Below, one piece after another: positions 53,764 through 62,884 of a DNA stretch of 64,000 nt (the stretch's first letter is position 1; every line of letters begins with the position of its first letter). The notes under the pieces were generated by a model. It did not search any database, was not told the DNA's origin, and saw only the letters and a list, made by a program, of their open reading frames with translations. A program made the position numbers and the translations under genes. The stretch covers positions 248,001 through 312,000 of the forward strand of contig JAIUOW010000001.1 in NCBI GenBank assembly GCA_020161775.1, in the 5' to 3' direction. The DNA is from Pseudomonadota bacterium (GTDB lineage Bacteria; Pseudomonadota; Gammaproteobacteria; Burkholderiales; Burkholderiaceae_C).

Positions 53764-54453
53764 TCAGCGCAGGCCGGCGATGTAATCCGACACGGCCTTG
53801 ATTTCGCGGTCGTTCAGCTTGGCGGCCACCTGGGTCATCTGAACGCTGTTCTTGCGCGAACCGTCGCGGAAGGCCTTGAGCTGGGCGTCGGTGTATTCGG
53901 CATGCTGGCCACCCAGGCGCGGGTACTGCGCCGGGATGCCGGCGCCGTTGGGGCTGTGGCAGCCAGCGCAGGCGGCGATCTGGCGATCAGCAATGCCGCC
54001 GCGGTAGATGCGCTCGCCCAGGGCGACGAGTTCCTTGTCCTTGGCAAAACCGGGCTTGGCCTTCTTGGCAGTCACCCAGTAGGCGATGTTCTTCATGTCG
54101 GCATCACTCAGCGTGGCGGCAAAGCCCTGCATGACGGCGTTGGCGCGCTTGCCGGACTTGAATTCCTGCAGCTGCTTGACCAGGTATTCAGGGTGCTGCT
54201 GTGCCAGCTTGGGGTTGGCGGGCGCACCGGAGTTGCCGTCGGCGCCGTGGCAGGCCGCGCACACCGCGGTGTACTTTGCTTCGCCCTGGACCAGGTCGGG
54301 CTTGGCCACCTTGGGGGCCGCAGCGGGAGCCGCCGGGGCTGCTGCAGGAGCCGCCGCCGCGGGTGCGGCCGCCGGCGCGGGGGCCTGGGCAAAGGCGGAA
54401 TAAGCGGGGGCCACCAGCACGGCAGCGGTCAGCAAGGAGGCTAGCAACTTCAT
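53764..54453 (-). CDS. Dihaem cytochrome c4
   Basis: A 229-residue periplasmic dihaem cytochrome. Signal peptide 1-22 (FAQ), then an unusual Ala/Pro linker (23-48), then two class I domains with CAACHG (C65, C68, H69) and CAGCHS (C162, C165, H166). The LGGQHAEYTDAQLKAFRDG motif of c4 is present. It carries electrons from bc1 to terminal oxidases. The ATG at 54453 directly precedes the signal peptide; no clear ribosome-binding site is visible. Next to resB/ccsB, which mature it. Confidence 0.93.
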   Translation of the reverse strand: MKLLASLLTAAVLVAPAYSAFAQAPAPAAAPAAAAPAAAPAAPAAAPKVAKPDLVQGEAKYTAVCAACHGADGNSGAPANPKLAQQHPEYLVKQLQEFKSGKRANAVMQGFAATLSDADMKNIAYWVTAKKAKPGFAKDKELVALGERIYRGGIADRQIAACAGCHSPNGAGIPAQYPRLGGQHAEYTDAQLKAFRDGSRKNSVQMTQVAAKLNDREIKAVSDYIAGLR

Positions 54454-54469
54454 ATCGGGGGTCTGTTTA

Positions 54470-54497
54470 TTGGCGCAAAACCCTGCGATTCTACAAT
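54470..54497 (+). promoter_or_regulatory. Candidate sigma70 promoter for engB
   Basis: TTGGCG (54470-54475) and TACAAT (54492-54497) are separated by 16 bp, about 36 bp before the engB ATG. It lies between divergent engB and the cytochrome c4 gene. Confidence 0.45.
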
Positions 54498-54533
54498 GAC
54501 GCCTCGGGTTTCCCCGCAATACCAGGCTATCCA

Positions 54534-55247
54534 ATGACCAAACCCGCCGGGCACCCACCCGTCAAGACGCCCGCCACGCCACCTGCAGCCCCCCTCGCGG
54601 CCACCACCGCCATGGGCTGGATGCACACGGCCAGATTCCTCACCACGGCCCCCAAGCTCGAATTCCTGCCGCCGCTGACCGTGCCGGAAATCGCCTTCGT
54701 CGGCCGCTCCAACGCCGGCAAATCCACCTGCATCAACACCCTGACCCAGCAAAAACGCCTGGCCTTTGCGTCCAAGACGCCAGGGCGAACCCAGAGCATC
54801 AACCTGTTCACCCTGGGCAAGCAGGGCGTCACGGACGCGGTGCTGGCCGACCTGCCGGGCTATGGCTATGCGGCCGTGCCCAAGCAGGACAAGCTGCGCT
54901 GGCAGCAGGTCATGGCCAATTACCTGGTCACCCGCGACAACCTGCGCGGCATCGTGCTGCTGTGCGACCCGCGCCATGGCATGACCGAGCTGGACGAAGT
55001 CCTGCTGGAGGTCATCCGCCCCCGGGTCGAGGAAGGCCTGAAATTCCTGGTGCTGCTGACCAAGGCCGACAAGCTCAACCGCGCCGAAGGCACCAAGGCC
55101 CTGTCCATTGCGCGACTGCAGGCTGGCGGCGGCGAGGTGAAACTGTTCTCGGCGCTCAAGAAACAGGGCGTCGATGAAGTCGCCCAGCTGCTGTTTGACT
55201 GGGCCCACCCGGAACCTGCGGCAACACCCGCGGCCCCCCACGAATAG
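54534..55247 (+). CDS. engB: Ribosome biogenesis GTPase YihA/EngB
   Basis: A 237-residue small GTPase needed for large-subunit ribosome assembly. GTPase motifs are G1 GRSNAGKST, G2 TPGRTQ, G3 DLPGYG and G4 TKAD; SALKKQG is G5. The N-terminal 30 residues are a Pro/Ala-rich extension ahead of the family start (MHTARFLTTAPKL). Next to the cytochrome c4 gene, divergent, a common arrangement in beta- and gammaproteobacteria. Confidence 0.95.
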   Translation: MTKPAGHPPVKTPATPPAAPLAATTAMGWMHTARFLTTAPKLEFLPPLTVPEIAFVGRSNAGKSTCINTLTQQKRLAFASKTPGRTQSINLFTLGKQGVTDAVLADLPGYGYAAVPKQDKLRWQQVMANYLVTRDNLRGIVLLCDPRHGMTELDEVLLEVIRPRVEEGLKFLVLLTKADKLNRAEGTKALSIARLQAGGGEVKLFSALKKQGVDEVAQLLFDWAHPEPAATPAAPHE

Positions 55248-55256
55248 CGCCCACGA

Positions 55257-56171
55257 ATGATTGAAAAGTTCCAGCTCCCCCTGCCCCATGGCATCACGCT
55301 GAGCTGCCGCGCGGCGGGCGAGCGGGGGCGGCCGGTGCTGGTGTTCCTGCACGGCTTTCCGGAGGCCGCCTTTGTGTGGGACGAGTTGCTGGCGCATTTC
55401 TCGAAGACCGAAAACGGCGGCTACCGCTGCGTGGCGCCCAACCTGCGCGGATTCGAGCGTTCCAGCGCGCCCGCCGACGTGGGCGCCTACCGCCCCAAAC
55501 ACCTGGTGCAGGACGTCGCGGCGCTGATCGCCACCGAATCCCCGGGCGGGCCGGTTGAATGCCTGGTAGCCCACGACTGGGGCGGCGCGGTCGCCTGGAA
55601 CCTGGCCAACCAGCAGCCGCAGCTGATCCGCCGATTGGCCATCCTCAATTCGCCCCATCCTGGCACCTTCCTGCGCGAGCTCAAGACCAACCCGAAGCAG
55701 CAGGCCGCCAGCGCCTACATGAATTTCCTGATCCGCCCGGACGCGGAAGCCCTGCTGGCGGCCAACGACCATGCACGGATGTGGCCGTTCTTCACCAAGG
55801 CCAAGGACGGCGCCAGCGCACCGGCCTGGCTGACCGATGCGGTCAAGGACCAGTACCGCGCGGTCTGGGCCGCTGGCCTGACCGGGGGCTGCAACTATTA
55901 CCGCGCGTCGCCGCTGCGCCCGCCGCGGCCCGAAGACCCGGGCGCGGCCGCCGTCGAGCTGCCCCACAGCATGCTGACGGTGAACGTGCCCACGATGGTG
56001 GTCTGGGGCCTGGACGATGTGGCCCTGCCGCCCGAACTCATCGACGGGCTGGACGCGTACATCCCGCGGCTCACGCTGCACCGCGTCGAAGGCGCGTCGC
56101 ACTGGATCGTCCATGAGCAGCCGCAACGGGTGGCGCGGCACCTGGGTGACTTTCTTCAGACTCGATCCTGA
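55257..56171 (+). CDS. Alpha/beta hydrolase, epoxide hydrolase-like
   Basis: A 304-residue alpha/beta hydrolase. The oxyanion motif is HGFPE (32-36), the nucleophile is D107 (AHDWGGA), the acid is D253 or D254 and the general base is H282 (GASHWIVHEQP). An Asp nucleophile points to epoxide hydrolase or haloacetate dehalogenase, not an esterase. Cap-domain tyrosines (Y154; Y214/Y215) could polarise an epoxide. Nine bases after engB; ends 4 bases from the convergent acyltransferase gene. The substrate is unknown. Confidence 0.85.
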   Translation: MIEKFQLPLPHGITLSCRAAGERGRPVLVFLHGFPEAAFVWDELLAHFSKTENGGYRCVAPNLRGFERSSAPADVGAYRPKHLVQDVAALIATESPGGPVECLVAHDWGGAVAWNLANQQPQLIRRLAILNSPHPGTFLRELKTNPKQQAASAYMNFLIRPDAEALLAANDHARMWPFFTKAKDGASAPAWLTDAVKDQYRAVWAAGLTGGCNYYRASPLRPPRPEDPGAAAVELPHSMLTVNVPTMVVWGLDDVALPPELIDGLDAYIPRLTLHRVEGASHWIVHEQPQRVARHLGDFLQTRS

Positions 56172-56175
56172 AGAC

Positions 56176-57042
56176 TCAGTAAACCCCCGGCTCGCCGGGT
56201 GGGCGGGTCTTGAACCGCTTGTGCACCCAGTAATACTGGGCCGGCATGGTGTCGATGAAGCCTTGCAGACGCAGGTTCATGAGCGCGGTGTCCGCTGCCA
56301 TGTCGTCGCCGGGAAAGTCGTCCCACGCCGGCATCACCTGCACCTCATAGCCGGTGCGCGTCATGCGCGTCACCACCGGCACCACCCTGGCCCGCGCCAG
56401 CCGGGCAAAGCGTGACAGCGACGGCACGGTGGCAGCCGGCACGCCGTAAAACGGCACGAAGATGGATTCCTCGGGCCCGAAATTCATGTCGGGCAGCAGG
56501 TACAGCGGCTCGCCCGCGCGCAGCGCCGCCACGATGGTGCGCACGCCGTCGGCCCGGCCAAACAGCCGGCCATTGCCATAGCGGCTGCGCCCGGCGTGGA
56601 TCCAGGCGTCCACCACCTTGTCGGCCTGGTCGGTATAGATAGTGGTGAAGGCACGCGGCACCTGCTGGGTGAGCGCCGTCCAGCCGGCGTCCAGCCCGAC
56701 GAAATGCGGCGCGAAGATCACCGTCGGTTGCGTTCCGCCGAGCGCCTGCACCGCGCCCGTGAGCACCAGCCGGCGCCGCGTCACGGCAGCGCTGCCGTGC
56801 CAGAGCCAGCTGCGGTCCAGCCAGGCCTGCGCGAAATGAATGAACACCTGCGGCACCAGCGCGCGGCGCTGCGCCTGGCTGTAATGCGGGAAACACAAAT
56901 CCAGGTTGGCGCGCACCACGCGCCGGCGCGGCACCACCACCGCATACAGCACCCAGCCCAGCACCCAGCCCAGCGCCCGCACCCAGGCCAGCGGCAGGCG
57001 GCCCAACAGGCGCATGAAGGCCACGCCCAGGTGGCTCATCAT
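56176..57042 (-). CDS. Lipid A biosynthesis acyltransferase (LpxL/HtrB family), second copy
   Basis: A 288-residue membrane-bound acyltransferase. The catalytic HX4D/E motif is HFVGLD in FAPHFVGLDAGW. YLLPDMNFGPEESIFVPFYG is the substrate region. It has one N-terminal membrane helix. The start is ATG at 57042 or 57039, with GAGG upstream; the stop of the first copy lies within these ATG codons. The true start follows a long out-of-family frame that belongs to the neighbour. Secondary acylation of lipid A is the likely job. Confidence 0.9.
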   Translation of the reverse strand: MMSHLGVAFMRLLGRLPLAWVRALGWVLGWVLYAVVVPRRRVVRANLDLCFPHYSQAQRRALVPQVFIHFAQAWLDRSWLWHGSAAVTRRRLVLTGAVQALGGTQPTVIFAPHFVGLDAGWTALTQQVPRAFTTIYTDQADKVVDAWIHAGRSRYGNGRLFGRADGVRTIVAALRAGEPLYLLPDMNFGPEESIFVPFYGVPAATVPSLSRFARLARARVVPVVTRMTRTGYEVQVMPAWDDFPGDDMAADTALMNLRLQGFIDTMPAQYYWVHKRFKTRPPGEPGVY

Positions 57043-57875
57043 GGCGTGGCGTCCTCGCGCGGCGCCTTGTACCGGGCATAGCCCCACAGGTACTGGCCGG
57101 GGCATTCGCGCACCAGCGACTCCATGGCGGCGTTCACCTGCGCGGCAGCCAGCGCAGCATCCGCGGACAACGCCGCCTGCAGCGGCCGCACATGGATCAC
57201 ATAGCCCCGGCCCCCACCCAGCCGCTCGCCCCAGGCCAGCAGCACCTGCGCGCCCGACTGTTGCGCCAGGCGCGCCGACAAGGTCATGGTGTAGGCGTCG
57301 CGGCCAAAGAAAGGCGCCCACACGCCCAGGCCCAGCGGCGGCACCTGGTCGGGCAGCAGGCCCACCGCCTCGCCTTTTTTCAGGGCTTTCAGCATCTGCT
57401 TGACGCCCGACAGCGTGGTGGGCGCGGTGGCCAGGCCCGGGCGGGTGCGGGCGCCATCCACCAGCGCGCGCAGCCAGGCCTTGCGCGCGGGCCGGTACAG
57501 CACGGTGATGGGGCCGCGCGTGGCGCCAAAGCGCCGGGCATAGCCCTGGGCCGTGATCTCGAAGCAGCCCAGGTGCGGCGTCAGGAACACAATGCCACGG
57601 CCCTGCGCGTGGGCCGCCTCGATCCACTGCGCGCCGTCCCAGCGGATGGCCACCGGCGCGCCAAACCACAAGCGCGGCAGCTCGGCCACGAGCTTGCCCG
57701 ACTCGCCCACCGCGGCGCGCCACTGCCGCCCGGACATGCCGGCCTGCGCCGCATTGCCGCGCAGACGATGGCGGTACACCGCCGAGCCCAGGTAGGCCAC
57801 CCAGCCCAGCACCCAGCCCACCGCATGCAGCAGCCACAGCGGCAGAACCGACAGCGCGCGAAACAGGGTGAGCAT
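57039..57875 (-). CDS. Lipid A biosynthesis acyltransferase (LpxL/HtrB family), first copy
   Basis: A 278-residue paralogue of the neighbouring gene with an N-terminal membrane helix (about 5-30) and HX4E motif HLGCFE in LTPHLGCFEITAQG. GLLPDQVPPLGLGVWAPFFG is the substrate loop. The two tandem genes probably add two different acyl chains. Divergent from metK, sharing a 130-bp intergenic region. Confidence 0.9.
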   Translation of the reverse strand: MLTLFRALSVLPLWLLHAVGWVLGWVAYLGSAVYRHRLRGNAAQAGMSGRQWRAAVGESGKLVAELPRLWFGAPVAIRWDGAQWIEAAHAQGRGIVFLTPHLGCFEITAQGYARRFGATRGPITVLYRPARKAWLRALVDGARTRPGLATAPTTLSGVKQMLKALKKGEAVGLLPDQVPPLGLGVWAPFFGRDAYTMTLSARLAQQSGAQVLLAWGERLGGGRGYVIHVRPLQAALSADAALAAAQVNAAMESLVRECPGQYLWGYARYKAPREDATP

Positions 57876-57884
57876 GGGTCTGGT

Positions 57885-58005
57885 TAAAATCCGCAGGTCG
57901 CCGAGTTATGAACTACTTGCAGGGCGACGTTAAAAAAAGCTGCTAAAGCGTTCGCCGAAGCTCCTTGCCAGGCAACGCGCCTTGTAACCAACGGAGTTTA
58001 TTCAA
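57885..58005 (+). promoter_or_regulatory. metK leader with promoter -10 and SD-hiding hairpin
   Basis: A -10-like TAAAAT (57885-57890) predicts a start near 57897, exactly where a hairpin begins: GTCGCC (57897-57902) pairs with GGCGAC (57923-57928), enclosing AGTT-ATG-AACT. Near the gene, AAGCTCC (57958-57964) pairs with GGAGTTT (57993-57999) over 7 bp with one G-U; this includes the metK Shine-Dalgarno GGAG. AGGC (57970-57973) and GCCT (57979-57982) can pair inside. The layout suits cis-regulation of translation, for example by SAM or a related metabolite. It does not match by eye the SAM or SAH riboswitch classes I know. Confidence 0.5.
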
Positions 58006-59190
<1,185 letters not shown>

Positions 59191-59193
59191 GCC

Positions 59194-60105
59194 CTACATC
59201 GCTGCGCGCTGGCGTTCGGTTTCGCTGCGCTTGAGTTCAACATAGGTCGCGCGGTCCATCTCGCGCAGCTGGCGGGCGTGGCGCTCGCTGGCGTTGAACC
59301 ACGCCTGGATGCGCCGCTCCACCTGCTCGTGCGGCGGCGCCGCCAGTGACGCAAGGTAGGCGTCAATGGCCAGGTAATAGCGCATGGCATTGCGCTCCAC
59401 CACGCCACGCATGCCGTCCACGTACACGGGCGCGCCGCTGGCATCGCGGCCTTTGACAGAAAACCCCACCTTGTCGGCCCCCGCCGTGGCCAGGTAGCCC
59501 TGCAGCGCCAGGCGGCCCATGGTGCCGTAGCTGTATGAGTAGCTCAGCCGCATGAAGGTGCGCCCGCCCTCCAGCGGCACGGCGGCCACCACCACGCGGT
59601 AATCGCGCGTGCCCACCGGCCCTTCGGCGGCCGTCAGGCGGGTCTCGAAATACTCCGGCGTGGCCGCCACGCGTTGCCAGCGCAGATCCAGCGGATAGGC
59701 ATCCTTGAGCGGCTGGTCGAACTTGCGGCCGATGCGCATGGCCAGCACGGGCTGGCCACCCGCTGCGCCGCCCCCGGTGGTGGCCCGGCAAAACTTGGTG
59801 TTGAACGGCAGGATCAGCACGTCACACCAAGAGGTGGGTTCGCGCAGCGCGCTGCTCAGGCGCTTGAACGGATGGTCCAGCACGGCGTGAATCTCGCCGC
59901 TGAGCGAATTGCCCGCGGCCGCGGACTCGATGTGCATGGCGCGCTGGAAGTCGTTGTCGGCCAGCTGCGGCGCGTATTCGGCATAACGAGCCTGCAGCGC
60001 CTGGGCCGCAGGTGGGGCGGCCAGCGCAGGCGCCGACACGGCCATGGCCATTGACACACAGCTGAGAAGGCAGGCAACGGGTTTCAGCGGCTTCATCGGC
60101 ACCAT
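59194..60105 (-). CDS. Uncharacterised secreted protein
   Basis: I do not recognise this family. A 303-residue precursor (300 if it starts at the ATG at 60096) with a signal peptide ending near PALA (about residue 29). The mature part contains two close cysteines in SWCDVLILPFNTKFC, a mixed beta-rich centre and a helical, charged C-terminus (ERRIQAWFNASERHARQLRE, and more). It is likely periplasmic. Convergent with metK. Confidence 0.7.
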   Translation of the reverse strand: MVPMKPLKPVACLLSCVSMAMAVSAPALAAPPAAQALQARYAEYAPQLADNDFQRAMHIESAAAGNSLSGEIHAVLDHPFKRLSSALREPTSWCDVLILPFNTKFCRATTGGGAAGGQPVLAMRIGRKFDQPLKDAYPLDLRWQRVAATPEYFETRLTAAEGPVGTRDYRVVVAAVPLEGGRTFMRLSYSYSYGTMGRLALQGYLATAGADKVGFSVKGRDASGAPVYVDGMRGVVERNAMRYYLAIDAYLASLAAPPHEQVERRIQAWFNASERHARQLREMDRATYVELKRSETERQRAAM

Positions 60106-60228
60106 GCTAGGCCGGGGCTCGCCCCAGGGCTGTCAGTGCGATGCGCACCCCGGCGCGGCGGGCGTCCTACACCCGCGTGCGCGAATGCCGGGAACCCGGG
60201 GCGTGAAGCCGGCATGGCGCCGGGGTCT

Positions 60229-60444
60229 TCATGTGCGGGGCTGCGCCGCGGCGCTTCGGAAAAGAACTTCGCCGCTGGGCACGTGCACCACGCGGATTTC
60301 ACCGCCCGAGGGCGTGGTTTCGCTCTTGGCCGCCACCGCCACCGCAAGCGACAAATCACCAAAAGGCCGCGCCAGGCTGGACGCGGGCACGAAGCGGTTC
60401 ACGATTGCAAGCTGGCTTTCAATCCGGTATTCAGCAGACGCCAT
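60229..60444 (-). CDS. Small uncharacterised protein (71 aa)
   Basis: A 71-residue protein with a good ribosome-binding site (AGGGGA about 5 nt before the ATG at 60444), which supports it as a real gene. It starts MASAEYRIESQLAIVNRF and ends with IRVVHVPSGEVLFRS. No signal peptide or membrane helix. I do not recognise the family. It lies alone between the secreted protein and the Lrp regulator. Confidence 0.6.
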   Translation of the reverse strand: MASAEYRIESQLAIVNRFVPASSLARPFGDLSLAVAVAAKSETTPSGGEIRVVHVPSGEVLFRSAAAQPRT

Positions 60445-60560
60445 GACTATCCCCTTGTGCAGGATTTCATCCTAGTCCGCGCAGATGACTCTGCGATGGC
60501 GTTTTGCAGCAAGCCGTGACAGTTGCAACCAGAAGCACTGCTGCAGCGCAGCAAGCCAGT

Positions 60561-61016
60561 TCAGACGAACAGCGGCAAATCAGCCTTCTTGAGGGTGCGC
60601 AGCACAAAGCTGGATTTGCTGTGGCGTATGCCCTTGATCCGGTACAGCCGCTCGCGCAACAGGCGCTCGTAATCCTTGGTGTCCTTGACAGCCACGCGCA
60701 GCAGGTAATCGTATTCGCCAGACACCAGCCAGGCCTCGATCACCTCGGGTATGGCGGCCAGCATCTCACCGAATTTTTCGAGCGTGTTGTCTGAATGGCT
60801 GTCCAGCGTGACCTGCACCAGCACCGTGTCACCCAGGCCAATGGCCTGCGGATTCAGGCGGATGGTGTAGCCCTCGATCACGCCGGCCTCCTCCATCTTC
60901 TTGATGCGGCCCCAGCACGGCGTGGCGCTCAGACCGACCGCCTGGCTGATGTCTTGCAGGCTGGCGCGGGCATTGGCCTGCAAAACCTGCAGTATTTTCC
61001 GGTCTGTTTTATCCAT
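60561..61016 (-). CDS. Lrp/AsnC family transcriptional regulator
   Basis: A 151-residue regulator with an N-terminal winged helix-turn-helix (LQDISQAVGLSATPCWGRIKKME) and a C-terminal RAM ligand-binding domain (about 65-140, with VSGEYDYLLRVAVKD). Effector and targets are unknown. The ATG at 61016 has no Shine-Dalgarno sequence; a promoter candidate ends 8 nt before it, so a leaderless mRNA is possible. Direct repeats cover the promoter. Confidence 0.9.
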   Translation of the reverse strand: MDKTDRKILQVLQANARASLQDISQAVGLSATPCWGRIKKMEEAGVIEGYTIRLNPQAIGLGDTVLVQVTLDSHSDNTLEKFGEMLAAIPEVIEAWLVSGEYDYLLRVAVKDTKDYERLLRERLYRIKGIRHSKSSFVLRTLKKADLPLFV

Positions 61017-61018
61017 AA

Positions 61019-61065
61019 AGACAAATTATCTTTTCTTTTGAATATTTCAGACAAAATTTCTTTTC
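61019..61065. promoter_or_regulatory. lrp promoter with two 17-bp direct repeats 30 bp apart
   Basis: AGACAAATTATCTTTTC (61019-61035) and AGACAAAATTTCTTTTC (61049-61065) match at 15 of 17 positions and start 30 bp apart, about three helical turns. On the minus strand TTGTCT (61054-61049) and GATAAT (61030-61025), 18 bp apart, form a promoter that lies within the repeats. The AT-rich tract stands out in GC-rich DNA and suits autoregulation. Confidence 0.55.
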
Positions 61066-61164
61066 AGGCCACCTCCATAGCCCAAACAGGAAAGACTTTC
61101 CAGGCCCCGCAGCCCACAATTCAGGCACGGCGGCCCCACTTACCGGTGCAGGCTTTCCGGCAAG

Positions 61165-61198
61165 CGCCCCTGCGGGTTACCTCCCGCCGGGGCGTTTT
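61165..61198 (+). terminator. Orphan plus-strand terminator-like hairpin
   Basis: CGCCCC-T-GCGGG (61165-61176) pairs with CCCGC-C-GGGGC-G (61183-61194) through an 11-bp stem with one mismatch, then TTTT. No plus-strand gene lies upstream, so it may end a small RNA or a leader transcript from the lrp intergenic region, about 90 bp before the kinase fragment. Confidence 0.45.
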
Positions 61199-61290
61199 GC
61201 TGCCCTCACGTGGTCTTGCAGTGCAATAAGCCCTGGAATGCGCCGCTTATGCGCATTTGCCCCGGCCGTGATGCCTTCCAGAATGGCTGC

Positions 61291-62651
61291 ATGTCCGTCC
61301 AGCCTGCCGCAGCCGCCATGCCCTTGCCCCGCCACGACCGGTTTGAAGCCGTGGCCCGCCTGTCCGCCGGCTGGTACTGGGAGACCGACAGCATCCACCG
61401 CCTGGTGCAGGTGGTGGCCGCACCGTTGGCCGGGCGGCACGCCAGCGAGGAGGCCATGGGGCTGACGCGCTGGGACCAGCCGGGCGCCGACAGCGACAGC
61501 CAGCGCTGGGCCGCCCACCGTGCCACGCTCGCGCGCCGCGAGCCGTTCCAGGATTTCGCCATTCGCCAGGCCGACCCGCGCGGGCGCATGCGCCACCTGC
61601 TGCTCAGCGGCGAGCCGGTGTTTGGCCCCGACGGCAGGTTCAACGGTTACCGCGGCGTGGGCCACGACGTGACCGCCCACCGCGAAGCCGAGCAGGCCCT
61701 GAACGCCAGCGAATCACAGCTGGCAGCCATCATCGACGCCGCGAGGGACGCCATCATCACGGTGGACGGTTACCACAACATCGTGGTGTTCAATGAATTC
61801 GCAGCCGGCCTGTTTGGCTGCCGCCGCACCGACGCCCTGTCGTCGCCGCTGGTGCGCCTTCTGCCCGAATGCGCCGGCGCCATTGCCGCGGCCGATGGTC
61901 AGACGGGCATCGCGGTACGCGCGCGCGCCATGACCGCGCTGCGCGGCAACGGCGTGGCCTTCCCCGTGGAAGCGTCGATCTCCCACATCCAGGTGACGGG
62001 CCGCGGCATGTACCTGCTGATCCTGCGGGACATGACCGCGCGCGCCGCAGCTGACAAGGAACGCACCACGCTGGAAACGCAGTTGCGCGAATCCCAGAAG
62101 ATGGAGGCACTGGGCACGATGGCCGGCGGCATTGCGCATGACTTCAACAACATCGTGGCCGCCATCCTGGGCAACGCCGCGCTGGCGCGCGAACGCGCGG
62201 GCGACGCAGTGGCCGTGGCTGCCTGCATCGAGGAAATCCACAAGGCCGGCCTGCGCGCGCGCGACATGGTGCAGCGCATCCTGTCGTTCAGCCGCCGCCA
62301 GCCCGCGGTGTTTGCCTGCCAGCCCCTGCAGCCGGTGGTGGAAGAAACCGTGCAGCTGCTGCGCGCCACCCTGCCACCCAGCCTGCGCATCACCCACCGC
62401 GCCGCCAGGACGCCGCTGATGGTGAAAGCCGACGCCTCGCAGATCAGCCAGGTCATCATGAACCTGGGCACCAACGCCTGGCAGGCCCTGGGCAGCCAGG
62501 CCGGGCACATCCGCATCCTGCTGGACCGCCAGGGCAGCCAGGCACGGCTGCAGGTGTGCGATGACGGCTGCGGCATGGACACCGACACGGTGCAGCGCAT
62601 CTTGAGCCGTTCTTCACCACCAAGCCCAAGGGCGAAGGCACCGGCATGGGC
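61291..62651 (+). pseudogene. PAS-domain histidine kinase, frameshifted and truncated
   Basis: A soluble hybrid-type kinase with PAS-like domains (first about residues 15-135, second about 140-250 from the chosen ATG), then HisKA with H283 (GGIAHDFNNI) and a partial HATPase: N-box [12 protein letters not shown] and G1 DDGCGMD. After QRI, one base is missing at 62603/62604 (expected ATCTTCGAG, seen ATCTTGAG); in the restored frame [17 protein letters not shown] continues to 62651, where the gene runs into reversed cheB. The rest of the ATPase domain (G2/F box onward) is absent. The start is uncertain; 61249 and a GTG at 61210 are alternatives. Confidence 0.8.
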
Positions 62652-62872
62652 CGCAGGCGCATGAGCTTTTCCAGAAAGTCCAGGCCGTCCATGCGCGGCA
62701 TCTCGATGTCCAGCGTGATCACGTCCGGGTCCAGCTCGCGGATCACCTCGCGCGCGGCATACGGGTCGGCCGCCTGGCCCACCACGCGCATGTCGCCGGC
62801 GCGGTTGATCAGGTCACACAGGATGCTGCGCACCAGCGCCGAGTCATCCACTACAACTACACGGATGGTCAT
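62639..62872 (-). pseudogene. cheB: CheB receiver-domain fragment (5' end only)
   Basis: The first 78 codons of a chemotaxis methylesterase: receiver residues D9, D10 (VVVDDSA), phospho-acceptor D55 ([20 protein letters not shown]). The normal sequence continues to MRLRPMPV (71-78) and then breaks off: the next codons are the antisense of the histidine kinase. The methylesterase domain is missing. Only 12 bases from the cheD tail, as expected for a cheD-cheB operon. Confidence 0.85.
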
Positions 62873-62884
62873 CTGAACAGCTCC

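Noticed and set aside
57897-58005. Naming the metK leader as a known SAM or SAH riboswitch
   Set aside because: Short words such as GCCAGGC and AACGG recall SAH elements, but the helices do not line up with any class consensus I know.
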